This document shows, one piece after another, positions 62,901 through 64,000 of a stretch of 64,000 nt of DNA (within the stretch, counting starts at the first letter, position 1; each line of letters starts with the position of its first letter). The position numbers were made by a program, and so were the translations under genes. Below the pieces are notes generated by a model, which saw nothing but the letters and a program-made list of their open reading frames with translations, was not told the origin of the DNA and made no database searches. Where the stretch lies: contig JAGMWU010000070.1 in the NCBI GenBank assembly GCA_018697195.1, positions 146,226 to 210,225 on the forward strand, in the 5' to 3' direction. This DNA is from Certhia americana (lineage: Eukaryota > Chordata > Aves > Passeriformes > Certhiidae).

Positions 62901-64000
62901 ACAGGATCAAGTACAAGGTGGGCAGCGCACTTTCTGCAGATGACCCAGCGTGTTTTGCAATGCTGTAAGTATCTCAGAAGAAAGCATGACCTGGTAACAA
63001 TATTCTGTCCAAAGGTGATGTCAGGACATCTCTAAATGGCAATGGCACTGAAATGCTGGGGGACATATGAGAGTAACACACGAATCTGACTGTCTACAAG
63101 AATGTTATTTGAGATTTGGAGGGGAAAGCTGAGGTTTGGGGGTTGATATTTCTTTCTTTGTTGCAGAAAGGAATATTGCCCCCAGGCTTTTGAAACAATG
63201 TGGATGTTGATACAAATTTGGAGAGGGCAGAACCAGCCAGTGCATTCCATGATACTTCACTGAATGGAAACAGAAATCCAAAACTTGGGGACGGGGCAGC
63301 AGAAAGAGAAACTAATTTTCCCCTTCGAACATTTAGTTTAGGTCACACTCTGCTCCACAAATCCGTATGTTACTAAGAAAAGCAAGAAGATACCTGGAAA
63401 ACGAACATGGAAAAACTCTATACTGCCTTTATTGCATTCTTAATGACACTACTTGGAGGAACCAACTAGGAAAGATTTCTGCTTGGAGACAAAATAACTA
63501 CACAGCATCACAGCTCTTGCAGAGAAAAATGAAAGAAAAGAGGTTTCGGTAACAATCCAGACTAAACCAGGCACGGTATCAGTCAACAAAGACAATAAGG
63601 CGGCACGCAGTGCCGGAGGATTGTCAGAACCACTGCCCGCCTGTCTTGCACCCCTTCAGCAAGCTCAGGTAGAAATGCTACACAGAAGCAGGCAAGACTC
63701 CTTCCACAGCTGACACCTTAGAGCACCTCTCACCGCAATCAACAGTGATTTCATTCTAGGACAGATCAGTTCACACACAGAGCACCAAACTGCAGCTGCG
63801 GACCATAACTGCTCAGAGGTTCCGCAATATATCGATATTCCCGCGAAGGGCGGACGCAAAGGTGCCGTTAATATCATTAAGCACCCGTCAAGCACTCATC
63901 GCTCTGGGGCCGTGGGAACACAGCCTGGAATCCCAAAGAGCCTGCACACCTGCAGGGACAGAAGGGTTGGGTACGGGTGAGAGACGAGGAAAGGAATGCG
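59931..64000. other. Spacer of tandem unit 2 and 3' flank of a third unit
   Basis: Non-coding spacer homologous to 51.8-56.2 kb. A CR1-like 3' scrap (ggaagggatctgtaaggatc and following) is at about 60,663-60,740. From ~63.6 kb the CpG density rises. The text at 63,622 onward matches 55,831 onward, and the last bases (gagagacgaggaaaggaa) resemble 56,203-56,226 just 3' of the unit 2 exon. The window therefore stops at the 3' end of another variable exon. Confidence 0.6.
60663..60740 (-). mobile_element. Short CR1 3'-end fragment
   Basis: The plus strand reads aaataggaagggatctgtaa, ggatcaacaagcctaactct and caatccaggcacc. This resembles the reverse complement of a CR1 3' end, diverged. No equivalent was seen at the homologous place in unit 1, so it probably inserted after the duplication or was lost there. 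Confidence 0.5.

Larger units (their letters stand above)
49770..64000 (-). repeat. Tandem array of ~8.1 kb PCDHA variable-exon units
   Basis: Two consecutive units are aligned by eye. Offsets between matching points are 8,135 (50,616/58,751), 8,162 (53,417/61,579), 8,173 (53,717/61,890), 8,207 (54,559/62,766) and 7,856 (55,154/63,010). Across the exon 3' ends the offset is only ~6,510 (49,797/56,310). The shortfall of ~1,640 bp equals the sequence missing at the N gap. The units share exon, promoter region, pyrimidine tract and spacer in the same order, which is how variable-exon arrays expand. Confidence 0.8.

Overview
The window is vertebrate nuclear DNA from a bird, very probably a songbird. 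The evidence is a tRNA-Ile-headed SINE with a CR1-type tail (TguSINE1-like), many truncated CR1 LINE fragments, LTR-like elements, and extremely GC-rich coding exons inside AT-rich, CpG-poor introns. It covers the 3' part of the clustered protocadherin alpha (PCDHA) locus. Every gene here is read from the minus strand, so the 5' side of the locus is at high coordinates.

Layout in transcription order (right to left). From 64.0 to 49.7 kb lies a tandem array of ~8.1 kb units. Each unit carries one ordinary PCDHA variable exon, a GC-rich 5' region, a ~1 kb pyrimidine-rich (plus strand) upstream tract and AT-rich spacer. Unit 2 (exon at 56.25-58.64 kb) can be followed from EC1 to the cytoplasmic tail, but with many frame changes. 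Unit 1 (exon at 49.77-50.7 kb) is interrupted by a 100-N assembly gap that replaces about 1.7 kb (EC1-EC5). The 3' flank of a third unit reaches the right edge. From 49.6 to 43.1 kb is spacer with an isolated CpG island at 46.3-47.4 kb. The intact PCDHAC1 variable exon is at 39,980-42,394, and the intact PCDHAC2 variable exon at 12,022-14,538, each with a CpG-island 5' region. Constant exon 1 (59 nt, 3,802-3,860) and constant exon 2 (89 nt, 1,613-1,701) follow. Constant exon 3 lies beyond the left edge.

How it works together. In this locus family, each variable exon has its own promoter and encodes a signal peptide, six cadherin repeats, a transmembrane helix and a short cytoplasmic segment. 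It is spliced to the same three constant exons, so isoforms share a common cytoplasmic end but differ in the adhesive ectodomain used for neuronal self-recognition. The donors after AC1 and AC2 and the acceptors and donors of constant exons 1 and 2 are all visible, and the reading phase is consistent across the joins.

The remaining ~85% is intronic or intergenic. It holds a SINE, four or more CR1 fragments, a solo LTR inserted in a CR1, two further LTR-like blocks and small tandem repeats. Most open frames of 60-240 codons there, and a 445-codon frame antisense to PCDHAC2, are composition artefacts. I see no prokaryotic features, no tRNA or rRNA genes and no CRISPR.
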